A stretch of 64,000 bases of DNA from an uncultured Bacteroidota bacterium. GTDB lineage: Bacteria > Bacteroidota > Bacteroidia > Flavobacteriales > Flavobacteriaceae. Shown one piece after another: positions 30,320-38,929 of the stretch. The notes beneath the pieces were generated by a model. That model worked only from the letters and a program-made list of their open reading frames with translations, made no database searches and was not told the origin of the DNA. The stretch is from the NCBI GenBank assembly GCA_902561795.1, contig CACERG010000001.1, forward strand, positions 62,001 through 126,000, given 5' to 3'. Position 1 is the stretch's first letter. Each line of letters begins with the position of its first letter. A program made the translations under genes and the position numbers.

Positions 30320-31084
30320 TTATTCAAGCATTGTTACTTTCCGTATAATTACACTTTCTCTTAAATCACGGATATTAAGCATGGTTTGATAGCTTTTATT
30401 GGCATCCCAACTAGATGTATTTGCTCTTGTTTTTATTACATCACTAAATTTTGAAAACCAATCAACAGTAAAATAATTCCAATAAACATCAACACCAACT
30501 TTATCGATTCTTTTGGCCAAAGACCAACCTGTTCTTAATCCTTTTTTATCAAGGCCATTAACATATAGGTCATTTTCCATTTTTTCATAAGTTTTAAACT
30601 TCCCTTCTTTAACTTTCATCCAATTAACTACTCCTATATCATCAGGCAAGTTTACATTTTCATCCCTTTTAATATCCTTTACTGGCATAAAAAAAGCCTC
30701 TGCAACAATTTCTCTTTTTTCTCTCACACCTTCCATAAACGCAGTCCAATCGGAGTCTGTCATTCCAGGAACTGCGTCATTTCGCATTTTAATCCATCCT
30801 TCTGAACTTCTTTCTTTCTCCATTTGACTAAGTAACATTGGTTCTACAATCATATGAGTAAAAGGAGCTTGAGGATTTGCTACGACTTCCCAAAGATGCC
30901 AACCTTGCTGGTATCCAGCATCAATTCTTTTTTGAGCCATTTTGCCAAATTTAGTTTTAAGATCTTCTGCATAATTGTTGCCGGGCTTAACTTTAATAAA
31001 TGTTTGTCTTAAGACAACTTTATCTTGTCCATTTAAAGAAATAGAAAAGAATAATATAAATATTAGTAAAACGTATTTTTTCAT
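30320..31084 (-). CDS. Exported paired ABM-like protein
   Basis: A 254-residue protein with a signal peptide (1-19, NGQ). First half: RQTFIKVKPGNNYAEDLKTKFGKMAQKRIDAGYQQGWHLWEVVANPQAPFTHMIVEPML; second half: VVNWMKVKEGKFKTYEKMENDL and GWSLAKRIDKVGVDVYWNYFTVDWF. It parallels the cassette-2 protein at 18412 almost domain for domain. This is the last clear member of the family on the right side of the block. Confidence 0.72.
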   Translation of the reverse strand: MKKYVLLIFILFFSISLNGQDKVVLRQTFIKVKPGNNYAEDLKTKFGKMAQKRIDAGYQQGWHLWEVVANPQAPFTHMIVEPMLLSQMEKERSSEGWIKMRNDAVPGMTDSDWTAFMEGVREKREIVAEAFFMPVKDIKRDENVNLPDDIGVVNWMKVKEGKFKTYEKMENDLYVNGLDKKGLRTGWSLAKRIDKVGVDVYWNYFTVDWFSKFSDVIKTRANTSSWDANKSYQTMLNIRDLRESVIIRKVTMLE

Positions 31085-31111
31085 AATTATTTGGTTTATT
31101 GTTTAAACTTA

Positions 31112-31121
31112 AATATACAAA
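31112..31121 (-). promoter_or_regulatory. Promoter core TTTGTATATT
   Basis: Minus strand CTTTGTATATTT, TTTG 33 nt before the ATG at 31084. Confidence 0.6.
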
Positions 31122-31147
31122 GAACGGTCTTAAGTTATTGTTTAAAC

Positions 31148-32554
31148 TCAATTACAACTTAATGAAAATATCACAGAGCGATCGTACATCCAAGAATCTG
31201 GATAGTTAGCAGCATCCTCGCTAAATGGAAAATCAACTACATTCCATGGATTATCACAGGAAAGATTAGGATTATCGTTATAGTTTAAAGGAATATTCGC
31301 TTCTTCGCAAGCAGGAGGTATATTATTTATAAGATTCGTGTGAACGCTTATACAATTTAAAAGATTTGATTCTGCTCTTAATATTCTTAAACTCGGATTT
31401 TTGCTTAAATCCAATTCTGTTAGTTCATTTCGATTTAATAAAAGGGCATACAAGGAGTTTGATTCTGGAAGAATAATTTCTCCTAACTCGCAATCTTGAC
31501 ATGATACTACCTTTAGATTTTGATTTTCACTCAAATCCAAAAAATCAATCTTATTTCCATCAAGCCAGATCATTTCTAAACTATCTGTATTTGGTAATAT
31601 TAATGATGGATTATTGTGATCAAAAATATTATATGCGTACAAATATTTTAATGAACTCTGATTCGATAAATCAAGCTCAGTTAATTTACCGTCCCAAATC
31701 CTTATATGTTCAATAATCGGACTATTTGACAAATCCAATTCTTTGAGTTTTGTGTCATGTACTGAGAGCTCTTTAAGATTGGGGGAATTTGATATTTCTA
31801 AGACTTCAAGTGTATTAGTTTCGTATATTAAGATTCTTTCAAGTGAAATATTATTTTTAAAATAGATCTCTTCCAGTGGGTTGAATGGTAAATCAACATA
31901 AGCTAATTGTTTATTAAACGAAAGATCCAAAACACCTGAAATATCATTGTTGCTGGCAACTAGTGAATTTAAATTTTCAAAATCTTCGATTCCAACTAAA
32001 GATTTAATCCCTCTTTCTCTAGCATCAATTTGCCCTAATGAATTTATATTTGATGTCATAACAAAACCATCTATTTCTTCATCTAAACCGAGCTCGATCA
32101 GATATTTTTCAAACTCAACATCAGCTATATATGTTTTATCTTCCTGATAACTTTCGTCTTTTTCTCCTTCCAAAACATCTTTACACACATCAGTTAAATC
32201 AATTTCAAAAGTGATGATTGAATTGGAAATTTGGATATTGTTCAAATTCCCAAAAACCGCCCCTTCCGTGTCATAAATTTCTAGACTGTCATCAGAGACT
32301 ACCTTATAAGTCCCAATTAAGACATTGTTATCACTAGTATAAATTTTAAATGTCAGATTGGAATTTAAAATTAAGTCTGTAACATTACAAAATTCTTTTT
32401 TTGACCCAGCTGAACCACCTTTTTTTCTAATTTTCCATTTCCCTACACCGTAAAAAGATTCCTGGTCAATATTAAAAGACTCTTCTTTAGTGGAACAGCT
32501 CATAGTTATTTGAAAAAAAATGATTATACAAAAAATTATACTCTTGGAATTCAT
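31148..32554 (-). CDS. LRR lipoprotein with lipocalin-like N-terminal module
   Basis: A 468-residue lipoprotein (lipobox MSC, Cys20). Residues about 37-150 form a beta module (GKWKIRKKGG, FCNVTDLILNSNLTFKIYTSDN, GTYKVVSDDSLEIYD) shared with the 944-residue protein at 3348. About 150-420 contains short leucine-rich repeats built on LDLS (LDLSFNKQL, LDLSNSPI, LDLSNQSSL, LDLSENQNL, LDLSKNPSL). LRR lipoproteins of Bacteroidota usually bind polymers or host/particle surfaces. No catalytic domain is present. Confidence 0.75.
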   Translation of the reverse strand: MNSKSIIFCIIIFFQITMSCSTKEESFNIDQESFYGVGKWKIRKKGGSAGSKKEFCNVTDLILNSNLTFKIYTSDNNVLIGTYKVVSDDSLEIYDTEGAVFGNLNNIQISNSIITFEIDLTDVCKDVLEGEKDESYQEDKTYIADVEFEKYLIELGLDEEIDGFVMTSNINSLGQIDARERGIKSLVGIEDFENLNSLVASNNDISGVLDLSFNKQLAYVDLPFNPLEEIYFKNNISLERILIYETNTLEVLEISNSPNLKELSVHDTKLKELDLSNSPIIEHIRIWDGKLTELDLSNQSSLKYLYAYNIFDHNNPSLILPNTDSLEMIWLDGNKIDFLDLSENQNLKVVSCQDCELGEIILPESNSLYALLLNRNELTELDLSKNPSLRILRAESNLLNCISVHTNLINNIPPACEEANIPLNYNDNPNLSCDNPWNVVDFPFSEDAANYPDSWMYDRSVIFSLSCN

Positions 32555-32654
32555 CCGATTTTTATTGTTGGTTTTTTAAATGTAAAAAATTTATCCCTAT
32601 TAAATTGTGCAATTTGAATATGTTGCCTTAAACTAATTATGCAAAATTATTGAA

Positions 32655-32706
32655 CTTTGAAACCGCTTTTCAAATCTTTAATTTATGCTACTAATTTGTA
32701 TATTTA
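32655..32706 (+). promoter_or_regulatory. Promoter, possibly a decayed array element
   Basis: ACTAATTTGTATATT (32690-32704) is identical over 15 bases to the right half of array elements, and the bases before it match the element at about half the positions. TTTG lies 34 nt before the ATG at 32732. The recombinase-tail half is not readable. Confidence 0.45.
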
Positions 32707-32731
32707 GATTGCAAACCAAAATTTTATTTAG

Positions 32732-32965
32732 ATGACCAATTATCTTTTCTTTATTGTTACGGGTATATCCTTTTTATTTTTATTTTTCTTGTGGAGCTCA
32801 AAAAAATCAGTTAAAACAGGGTTTGCCAAGGATGAGAATAATAATCAAATCCCAGATGCTTGGGAAAAGAGATTTAAATTCCTTTTCACTTTTGAAAATA
32901 TTATAATTCTTGTTTTAGGAATTTTAATTGGATATCTATTTGCTAAGTCAACCTTACTTTCTTAA
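32732..32965 (+). CDS. Small two-TM membrane protein with calcium-loop-like motif
   Basis: A 77-residue protein with membrane helices at about 4-20 and 55-72. Between them is KDENNNQIPDAWEKRF, which follows the D-x-N-x-N-x-I-x-D-x-W-E pattern of dockerin/TSP3-type calcium loops. Such a loop on the presumed cytoplasmic or periplasmic side of a tiny membrane protein is unusual. No family name is certain. A terminator follows 85 bp downstream. Confidence 0.55.
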   Translation: MTNYLFFIVTGISFLFLFFLWSSKKSVKTGFAKDENNNQIPDAWEKRFKFLFTFENIIILVLGILIGYLFAKSTLLS

Positions 32966-33050
32966 AATATTTACAATACAATTCTTAAATTAAATATTCT
33001 TTTTAAATTTAGATGGTGGATATTTTTCATAAACCAATTTGTTTTTTCTA

Positions 33051-33083
33051 AACCGCTGGAATAATTCTAGCGGTTTTTTTTAT
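33051..33083 (+). terminator. Rho-independent terminator
   Basis: AAACCGCTxGAAT/ATTCxAGCGGTTT stem followed by a long T-run; downstream of the 77-aa gene. Confidence 0.88.
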
Positions 33084-33113
33084 TTACTTTTAAAAACATT
33101 GTAATACAATATT

Positions 33114-33785
33114 ATGCATGTTGTAATTCGCTTACTTTCTATAAAAAATTTGATTATTTTTTATGCCTTTACCTCATTGTTGTCATTTGCACAAGGTGAA
33201 AATTTATTAATTCAACAATACAATAAAGGCCCTGTTCTAGATGATGTTTACTCTAGATGGACTATTTATTTAGGTAGTAGGCTAAATTATTTAAATACGG
33301 ATCTTGAAGGAACTAATCCTATACTCTCATTGGGCGGGTTAACAGAAGTCCAATTGAATATCTCAAAGACTTTCGGTTTCATAATTGGGTTTGGAAATAC
33401 AGCCATTTCATATAAGTATGATTATCAAAATTCATTTGCGAAAGACCGCCTTGATTACTTTGTTTTACCAATTGGAGTTCGATTAAATCCAACGAAAAAA
33501 GTTAGTTTTTCATTTGGTGCTATATATAACTTTTTTAACAAAGGTGAAAATAAGGTTAGTGAAAATGATGTTATAGTGAAAAAAGAATATGAAAAATTAG
33601 ATTTTGAGAACAGTTTTGGGGGGTTTACACAAATTGGTTTTTACTTTTTAAAAAATTTCTATGGTTTTATTAATTATAGGTGGGCAACAAAATATAACTC
33701 CCCTCTAGCTAAAAAAAGCAACAATAACAATGGTTTTCAATTAGGCTTAGCTTATAAAATTTGGTCCTCTAAATTAAAAAGGTAA
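33114..33785 (+). CDS. Outer-membrane beta-barrel protein (OmpA/porin-like)
   Basis: A 223-residue protein with a signal sequence ending near FAQG (about residue 29; the long N-terminus hints at a later start). The mature part is a series of amphipathic strands: RWTIYLGSRLNYLNTDLEG, LTEVQLNISKTFGFIIGFGN, VSFSFGAIYNFF, FGGFTQIGFYFLKNFYGFINYRW and GFQLGLAYKIW. This fits an eight-stranded outer-membrane barrel. No OmpA peptidoglycan-binding domain is present. Role unknown. Confidence 0.62.
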   Translation: MHVVIRLLSIKNLIIFYAFTSLLSFAQGENLLIQQYNKGPVLDDVYSRWTIYLGSRLNYLNTDLEGTNPILSLGGLTEVQLNISKTFGFIIGFGNTAISYKYDYQNSFAKDRLDYFVLPIGVRLNPTKKVSFSFGAIYNFFNKGENKVSENDVIVKKEYEKLDFENSFGGFTQIGFYFLKNFYGFINYRWATKYNSPLAKKSNNNNGFQLGLAYKIWSSKLKR

Positions 33786-33832
33786 ATGAATTATTCAAAA
33801 TACCCAATAAATACAATTAGAGAAATTTATCT

Positions 33833-34735
33833 TTAGATAAAAAAGTGCAATGAAATTTTCAAGTAAAAATGAGAGCTGTAATTTTGATTTTTGATGTAGT
33901 TAGAAGTTCTATTTAACACAATATTTGCTTTCCATGGCAATCTTTGATAAATAAACCCAACTTGGTATTTGTTACGAAATTTATTTGGAATTAAACTAAA
34001 CGGATTATTATCATTTAACCAACTGCCTGTTAATGAATAGTCATGAAGGCTGTACTCCAGTTCTGTACCAAAAAAAAACGAAATTCCGTTTTGTAAAACC
34101 TCTAATCTATTTCCAAAAAAAGGTAACCCTTGAATTGATCCTGTTTGAATACCTATCCGGGTCTTTAATGTGTTTCGAAAAGAGCCTAATTGAGCACTGT
34201 TATGATTTACCCATTTTAATTTTGTAGTTAAAAATCTTCCCCAGAAAAATGATCCGTTTATATTAATATGAAAAGCTTGAGGAATTGAAACAGCCCAAGT
34301 TAATGGCTCTAAATTTAAAATATTAACATGATAAGTATTTTGAAAAAACTTAGCTAATGATTCGCTAGCTCCAGTTGTACCAATTTTAAATCCCAAACCA
34401 TATCCAAAATCAGGATTCTGAAAAAATTCTTGTCGATACCCTAAATATAACCATCCATTGTAAGGATAATCCATTCTTGAAATAAGAGAAGTTGAGCCTA
34501 AAGAAGGTGTATTAATTTCTTGACCGATTGTCCAATGTTTTGAAATATAATTCCATTTATAAAGTGAGTCAGATGATTTTTTAGTCAGTTTTCCGTATTC
34601 TACAAAAATACCACTGGTATAATAACGGTCGCTTTTAAAATAAAGATCGTTATCTACATTTAAACCAATGTATTTTTGAGCACTACTAAAAGTTATTAAT
34701 CCTAAAAGATGAAATAACACCAAACATTTACGCAC
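33833..34735 (-). CDS. LpxR-like lipid A deacylase family outer-membrane protein
   Basis: No ATG is available at the 5' end; GTG at 34735 gives a good signal peptide (MRKCLVLFHLLGLITFSSAQ), and TTG at 34741 is an alternative. The ~300-residue barrel opens with GLNVDNDLYFKSDRYYTSGIFVEYG, where the N-x-D-x-D...D-x-Y-Y-T-x-G pattern is the conserved active-site/calcium region of LpxR 3'-O-deacylases. The C-terminus is a terminal strand ending in Phe-Ile. It may remodel lipid A in the outer membrane. Confidence 0.75.
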   Translation of the reverse strand: MRKCLVLFHLLGLITFSSAQKYIGLNVDNDLYFKSDRYYTSGIFVEYGKLTKKSSDSLYKWNYISKHWTIGQEINTPSLGSTSLISRMDYPYNGWLYLGYRQEFFQNPDFGYGLGFKIGTTGASESLAKFFQNTYHVNILNLEPLTWAVSIPQAFHININGSFFWGRFLTTKLKWVNHNSAQLGSFRNTLKTRIGIQTGSIQGLPFFGNRLEVLQNGISFFFGTELEYSLHDYSLTGSWLNDNNPFSLIPNKFRNKYQVGFIYQRLPWKANIVLNRTSNYIKNQNYSSHFYLKISLHFFI

Positions 34736-34892
34736 AAACAAAATCTTAACTCAATATTTTAGACCTGTGAATTAAGTTATTGATAATTATGTAATATTCA
34801 ATCAAATAGAAATATTTAAACAATAGTTGCTTTTTAAATTGAATAAATCAAAAATTTTTAAACCCTAAGAGATTCATTACTTTTACATCCAT

Positions 34893-35639
34893 ATGGAACC
34901 ATTTGTAAGACATCATATAAAAGGTAATTGCGGAATATTAGAATTTGGAAATGCATCTGGAAACTCATTAACATCTGATATGTTAAAAGAACTTAGCCAA
35001 AATCTAAAGTTATTAGATTCAAGTAAACTGGTAAAAGTGATTATTTTAAAAAGTTCAGGTTTAAAAGCCTTTAGTGGTGGTGCGTCTTTTACTGAATTAA
35101 AAACTTTAAAAAGCTTCGATGAGGCAAGAGAATTCTTTATTGGGTTTGCGAACTTATTAAATGTATTTAGAACTTTAAAAAAATTTTTAATCTTACAAGT
35201 CCAGGGTAGAGTTGTCGGAGGAGGCATAGGAATTGTAGCAGCATCCGATTATACCATAGCGTACGAAAAAGCAGAAATTAAACTTTCAGAATTATCAATT
35301 GGTTTAGGCCCATTTGTAATTGAGCCGGCTATAACTAGAAAAATTGGGGCAGCTGCTTTTGCACAACTATCTTTAGAAGCAGAAAATTGGAAAACAGCAA
35401 AATGGGCTAGAAAAAAAGGCTTATATAATTCTGTAGTAAATTCCCATAAAGAGTTAGAAATAACAGCTTGGGAACTTGCAGAAAAATTTGGAAATTATTC
35501 TGGTGATGCAATGGAAGAACTTAGGAAATTACATTGGAAAAATACTGAACATTGGGAAGGCACTCTTAAATCAAATGCAGAAATAACAGCTAAACTACTT
35601 TTAAAAGATGCTACTCAAAGTATTCTCGAAAAATTTTAA
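34893..35639 (+). CDS. Enoyl-CoA hydratase/isomerase family protein
   Basis: A 248-residue crotonase-fold protein. The two oxyanion-hole segments are visible as KAFSGGASFTELK and GRVVGGGIGIVAASDYTIA. The helix that usually holds a catalytic glutamate reads KLSELSIGLGPFVIEPAITRKIG. The N-terminal HHIKGNCGILEF strand and the C-terminal trimerisation helix are present. It acts on CoA thioesters, with substrate unknown. It is followed after 3 bp by queD. Confidence 0.85.
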   Translation: MEPFVRHHIKGNCGILEFGNASGNSLTSDMLKELSQNLKLLDSSKLVKVIILKSSGLKAFSGGASFTELKTLKSFDEAREFFIGFANLLNVFRTLKKFLILQVQGRVVGGGIGIVAASDYTIAYEKAEIKLSELSIGLGPFVIEPAITRKIGAAAFAQLSLEAENWKTAKWARKKGLYNSVVNSHKELEITAWELAEKFGNYSGDAMEELRKLHWKNTEHWEGTLKSNAEITAKLLLKDATQSILEKF

Positions 35640-35642
35640 TCT

Positions 35643-36098
35643 ATGGACAATATTATAAGAATCACCAAAGAATTTAAATTTGAAACAAGCCATGCTCTTT
35701 CAGGGCATGACGGTTTATGTAAAAATGTACACGGACATAGCTATAAACTATCTGTTACCATTATTGGAAAACCTATACAAGATCCCAATAATCCAAAATA
35801 TGGAATGGTTATGGATTTTAGCGATCTAAAAAAGATCATAAATAATATTATCGTTGAACCCTTTGATCATGCTGCAGTCCTAAATATGCATTCCAATAAA
35901 AAACTTATGAGTTTTATGGAAGATCAAGGGCATAAAATAGTCAAAGTAGATTACCAGCCAACGAGTGAAATGATGATTTTAGATTTTGCGGAAAGGATTA
36001 AATCTAATTTACCAAATAAGGTTAGATTACATCATTTGGTTTTGAGAGAAACTGAAACATGCTTTGCTGAGTGGCATTCATCAGATTACGAATCCTAA
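35643..36098 (+). CDS. queD: 6-pyruvoyltetrahydropterin synthase/QueD family protein
   Basis: A 151-residue protein with the PTPS/QueD zinc histidines in KFETSHALSG and VHGHSYKL, the catalytic cysteine in GLCKNVHGH, and the C-terminal RETETCFAEW glutamate. QueD makes 6-carboxytetrahydropterin from dihydroneopterin triphosphate in queuosine synthesis. A pterin-type role is the main alternative. It overlaps the 3' end of the convergent PBP1A gene by 4 bp. Confidence 0.85.
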   Translation: MDNIIRITKEFKFETSHALSGHDGLCKNVHGHSYKLSVTIIGKPIQDPNNPKYGMVMDFSDLKKIINNIIVEPFDHAAVLNMHSNKKLMSFMEDQGHKIVKVDYQPTSEMMILDFAERIKSNLPNKVRLHHLVLRETETCFAEWHSSDYES

Positions 36099-38419
36099 AA
36101 ACCAAGAGCATCTAAATCCTCTTTTGGACTCATTTTATAATTTAAATTGTTTAATGATATTTTTTCACATTCAACAGGGATGGACATTTCTTCTGGTGGC
36201 AGAAATTCATCTTTAGAAATTCCGAAATCTGGATTTTCATAGAGATATCTCATGTAATTTGCCCAAATTGGAAGAGCCATTGTTGCGCCCTGTCCAAATG
36301 CAATTTGTTTAAAATGAACTGATCTGTCCTCTCCTCCTACCCAGACACCAGTTGCCAAGTTTGGAACCATTCCCACAAACCATCCATCACTTTGGTTTTG
36401 AGTGGTACCGGTTTTACCTGCTATTGGATTTTCAAAAATATATGGGTAGCCTGTTACAATTTTTTCGTAAATATAATTTGTCTTTTCAAGACCTGCGTGT
36501 CTTAGTCTTGCTCCAGATCCAGCAGTTGTAACACCTTGCATCAAATTAACAGTTACATAGGCTGCCTCTTCACTTAAAACATCTTTGCTCTCTGGAACAA
36601 CCTCATACAAAGCACGACCATTTTTATCCTCAATTCTTGTAATCATAATTGGCTTTACATAGATACCTTGGTTTGCAAATGTGCTATACGCTCCAACCAT
36701 TTCAAACAAGCTTATATCGGGTGTCCCTAAAGCAATTGAAGGAACTGGTGGTAAATATGATGAAATCCCCATTTTTCTAGCTAAATTTATAACTGGCTGA
36801 GGACCAACTAGATCCATAATTCTAGCACTTATTGTATTAACTGAATTAGCCAATGCATTTTTTAAAGTACGGGTTTGACCATATCTATCTCCAGAGTTTT
36901 TAGGGCACCAAGCTAAAGTATTCCCGTGTTTTCTTGGTTCAATACAGTACAATGCATCTGGTAAAGAATCGCAGGGGGATAACTTTAGCTGATCTATAGC
37001 TGTTGCATATAAAAAAGGCTTAAATGTTGATCCTATTTGTCTTCTCCCTTGCTTTACTTGATCGTATTGAAAATGTTTATAATTAAATCCTCCTACCCAA
37101 GCTTTTACATGACCTGTTTGAGGCTCCATAGACATCAGAGATGCACGTAAAAAATGCTTATAATATCTTATAGAATCAATTGGAGTCATAATCGTGTCGA
37201 TTTCACCCTTCCAACTAAATACTTTCATTGGAACCTCTCTATTAAATGAGACAATGATATCTTCTTCTGGAATTCCTGCGATTTTCATTTTTCTCCACCT
37301 CTCGCTCCTAAGCATTGATCTCTCCAATAAGGTGTCTATTTCACCTTCTCTTAAATCTAAAAAAGGTGCTGTTGGATTTTCTTCTTCTGAATTTTGTATA
37401 AAGAATTCACGCTGTAGATTTTTCATGTGCTCTTCTACGGATTGCTCTGCGATTTGTTGCATGTTTGAATCTATTGTAGTATAAATTCTAAGACCATCTC
37501 TATATAAGTTGTGTTTAGTTCCATCGGGCTTAGGATTAGATTTTATCCAGCTGTCCATAAATTCTTTTAAATACGCTCTGAAATATGTTGCTAGTCCTTC
37601 CCTGTGAGATTCTGGGGTAAAGTTTATATTTAGCGGCAACTTTGATAATGAGTCTTGCTCTTCAGGTGTTATAAATTTGTTTCTATACATCTGGCGAAAA
37701 ACAATATTCCGTCTTCCTTTCACTCTTTCAGGTCGTCTAATTGGATTATAGAGTGAAGAGTTTTTTAACATCCCTACCAGAGTTGCAGATTCTTCTATTG
37801 TCAATTGCTGTGGTGTTTTATTAAAAAATATTTTGGCAGCTGATCTGATTCCATCAGCTTGATACCCAAAATCATACTTGTTTAGGTACATAGCAAGTAT
37901 TTCCTTCTTAGTATATCGTCTTTCAAGTTGAACAGCTATAACCCATTCTTGTGCTTTTTGAAGAATTGTTTTAAAAATATTTCTAGAACGTATTCCTACA
38001 AAAATTTGTCTTGCTAACTGTTGAGTGATTGTACTAGCGCCACCTCTTTTACCAAGATATATAAATGCTCTGAGTGTGCCGCGCCAATCTATCCCCGAAT
38101 GTTCATAAAAACGCTCATCTTCAGTCGCAATTAAAGCGTCCACCATATGAATAGGGATTTCATCAAAATCAATCGGAGTTCTATTATCATCAAAATAATA
38201 TTTCCCAAGTATTGCCCCGTCAGCTGAAATTATTTGGGTAGCTAAATTAGTTTTTGGATTTTCAAGTTCTTGAAGGTCTGGCATTGGTCCATAGATCCCT
38301 AATGCTGCCCCAAAAAATAATATAAATCCTCCTAAAATAAAAAAAATGAAAGATCCCCAGAAAAAACGAATGAATTTTCGATTATAATGCTTTTGTTTAT
38401 TTATATTCTTTTTAACCAT
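36095..38419 (-). CDS. Penicillin-binding protein 1A (transglycosylase/transpeptidase)
   Basis: ATG at 38419 is chosen; the frame extends to a TTG inside gldH. The 774-residue class A PBP has a membrane anchor (about 19-45), the GT51 glycosyltransferase domain with EDERFYEHSGIDWRG and AREQLARQIF-like motifs, and a transpeptidase domain with SxxK in IGSTFKPFLYATAID, SxN in NSVNTISAR and KTGTT near residue 660. It polymerises and cross-links peptidoglycan. The start follows the gldH stop by one base. Confidence 0.93.
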   Translation of the reverse strand: MVKKNINKQKHYNRKFIRFFWGSFIFFILGGFILFFGAALGIYGPMPDLQELENPKTNLATQIISADGAILGKYYFDDNRTPIDFDEIPIHMVDALIATEDERFYEHSGIDWRGTLRAFIYLGKRGGASTITQQLARQIFVGIRSRNIFKTILQKAQEWVIAVQLERRYTKKEILAMYLNKYDFGYQADGIRSAAKIFFNKTPQQLTIEESATLVGMLKNSSLYNPIRRPERVKGRRNIVFRQMYRNKFITPEEQDSLSKLPLNINFTPESHREGLATYFRAYLKEFMDSWIKSNPKPDGTKHNLYRDGLRIYTTIDSNMQQIAEQSVEEHMKNLQREFFIQNSEEENPTAPFLDLREGEIDTLLERSMLRSERWRKMKIAGIPEEDIIVSFNREVPMKVFSWKGEIDTIMTPIDSIRYYKHFLRASLMSMEPQTGHVKAWVGGFNYKHFQYDQVKQGRRQIGSTFKPFLYATAIDQLKLSPCDSLPDALYCIEPRKHGNTLAWCPKNSGDRYGQTRTLKNALANSVNTISARIMDLVGPQPVINLARKMGISSYLPPVPSIALGTPDISLFEMVGAYSTFANQGIYVKPIMITRIEDKNGRALYEVVPESKDVLSEEAAYVTVNLMQGVTTAGSGARLRHAGLEKTNYIYEKIVTGYPYIFENPIAGKTGTTQNQSDGWFVGMVPNLATGVWVGGEDRSVHFKQIAFGQGATMALPIWANYMRYLYENPDFGISKDEFLPPEEMSIPVECEKISLNNLNYKMSPKEDLDALGF

Positions 38420-38420
38420 T

Positions 38421-38909
38421 TTACTGATCCTCAATACTAATTCCTACAGATATAATTCCCTTTAGTTTACTTATACCTTTCTCCTCACCATTATTACGTA
38501 CAGCTTGAGAAACCTCTATAATCAGTGGCTCTTCATTGGGCAAAATTACTCCTCCTTTCCACCATAATTTGCTTTCTTTTATCTCACTAAAACCAGTACC
38601 TAACCAGCTGCCATCTGCCGATGCCATAGCATATTCAAGTGTGTCATGATAAATTTTATCTTCTCCAGATCTTAAAGATGCTAAAAGGAAAATATTTGAA
38701 TAAGGATAGTCATTATTATTTCTCAAACGTAGAAAAATATTTTTTTTTGATGAATTAACTATTCCTTCAGGTACTTTAAATATTAGAGGATTGACACCTA
38801 GTCCTTCATTTGAGACTGACTTATAAAATGTGTATTCTTTCTCTGGGCTACATCGAAAGTTTATAGTAATTAAATTTACAAGTAATATATATCTTATTAA
38901 TCTTTTCAA
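38421..38909 (-). CDS. gldH: Gliding motility lipoprotein GldH
   Basis: A 162-residue lipoprotein (Cys20 in INFRC) matching GldH in length and order: EYTFYKSVSNEG, PLIFKVPEG, IFLRLRNNNDYPYSNIFLLASL, DTLEYAMASADGSWLGTGFSEIKESKLWWKGG. GldH is needed for gliding and, with other Gld proteins, type IX secretion in flavobacteria. It is translationally tied to the PBP1A gene. Confidence 0.88.
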   Translation of the reverse strand: MKRLIRYILLVNLITINFRCSPEKEYTFYKSVSNEGLGVNPLIFKVPEGIVNSSKKNIFLRLRNNNDYPYSNIFLLASLRSGEDKIYHDTLEYAMASADGSWLGTGFSEIKESKLWWKGGVILPNEEPLIIEVSQAVRNNGEEKGISKLKGIISVGISIEDQ

Positions 38910-38929
38910 ATCACGTAAGTTGATTGTTA

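Noticed and set aside
36095-36098. Overlap of queD and PBP1A 3' ends as unusual
   Set aside because: Four-base convergent overlaps are routine in compact genomes.
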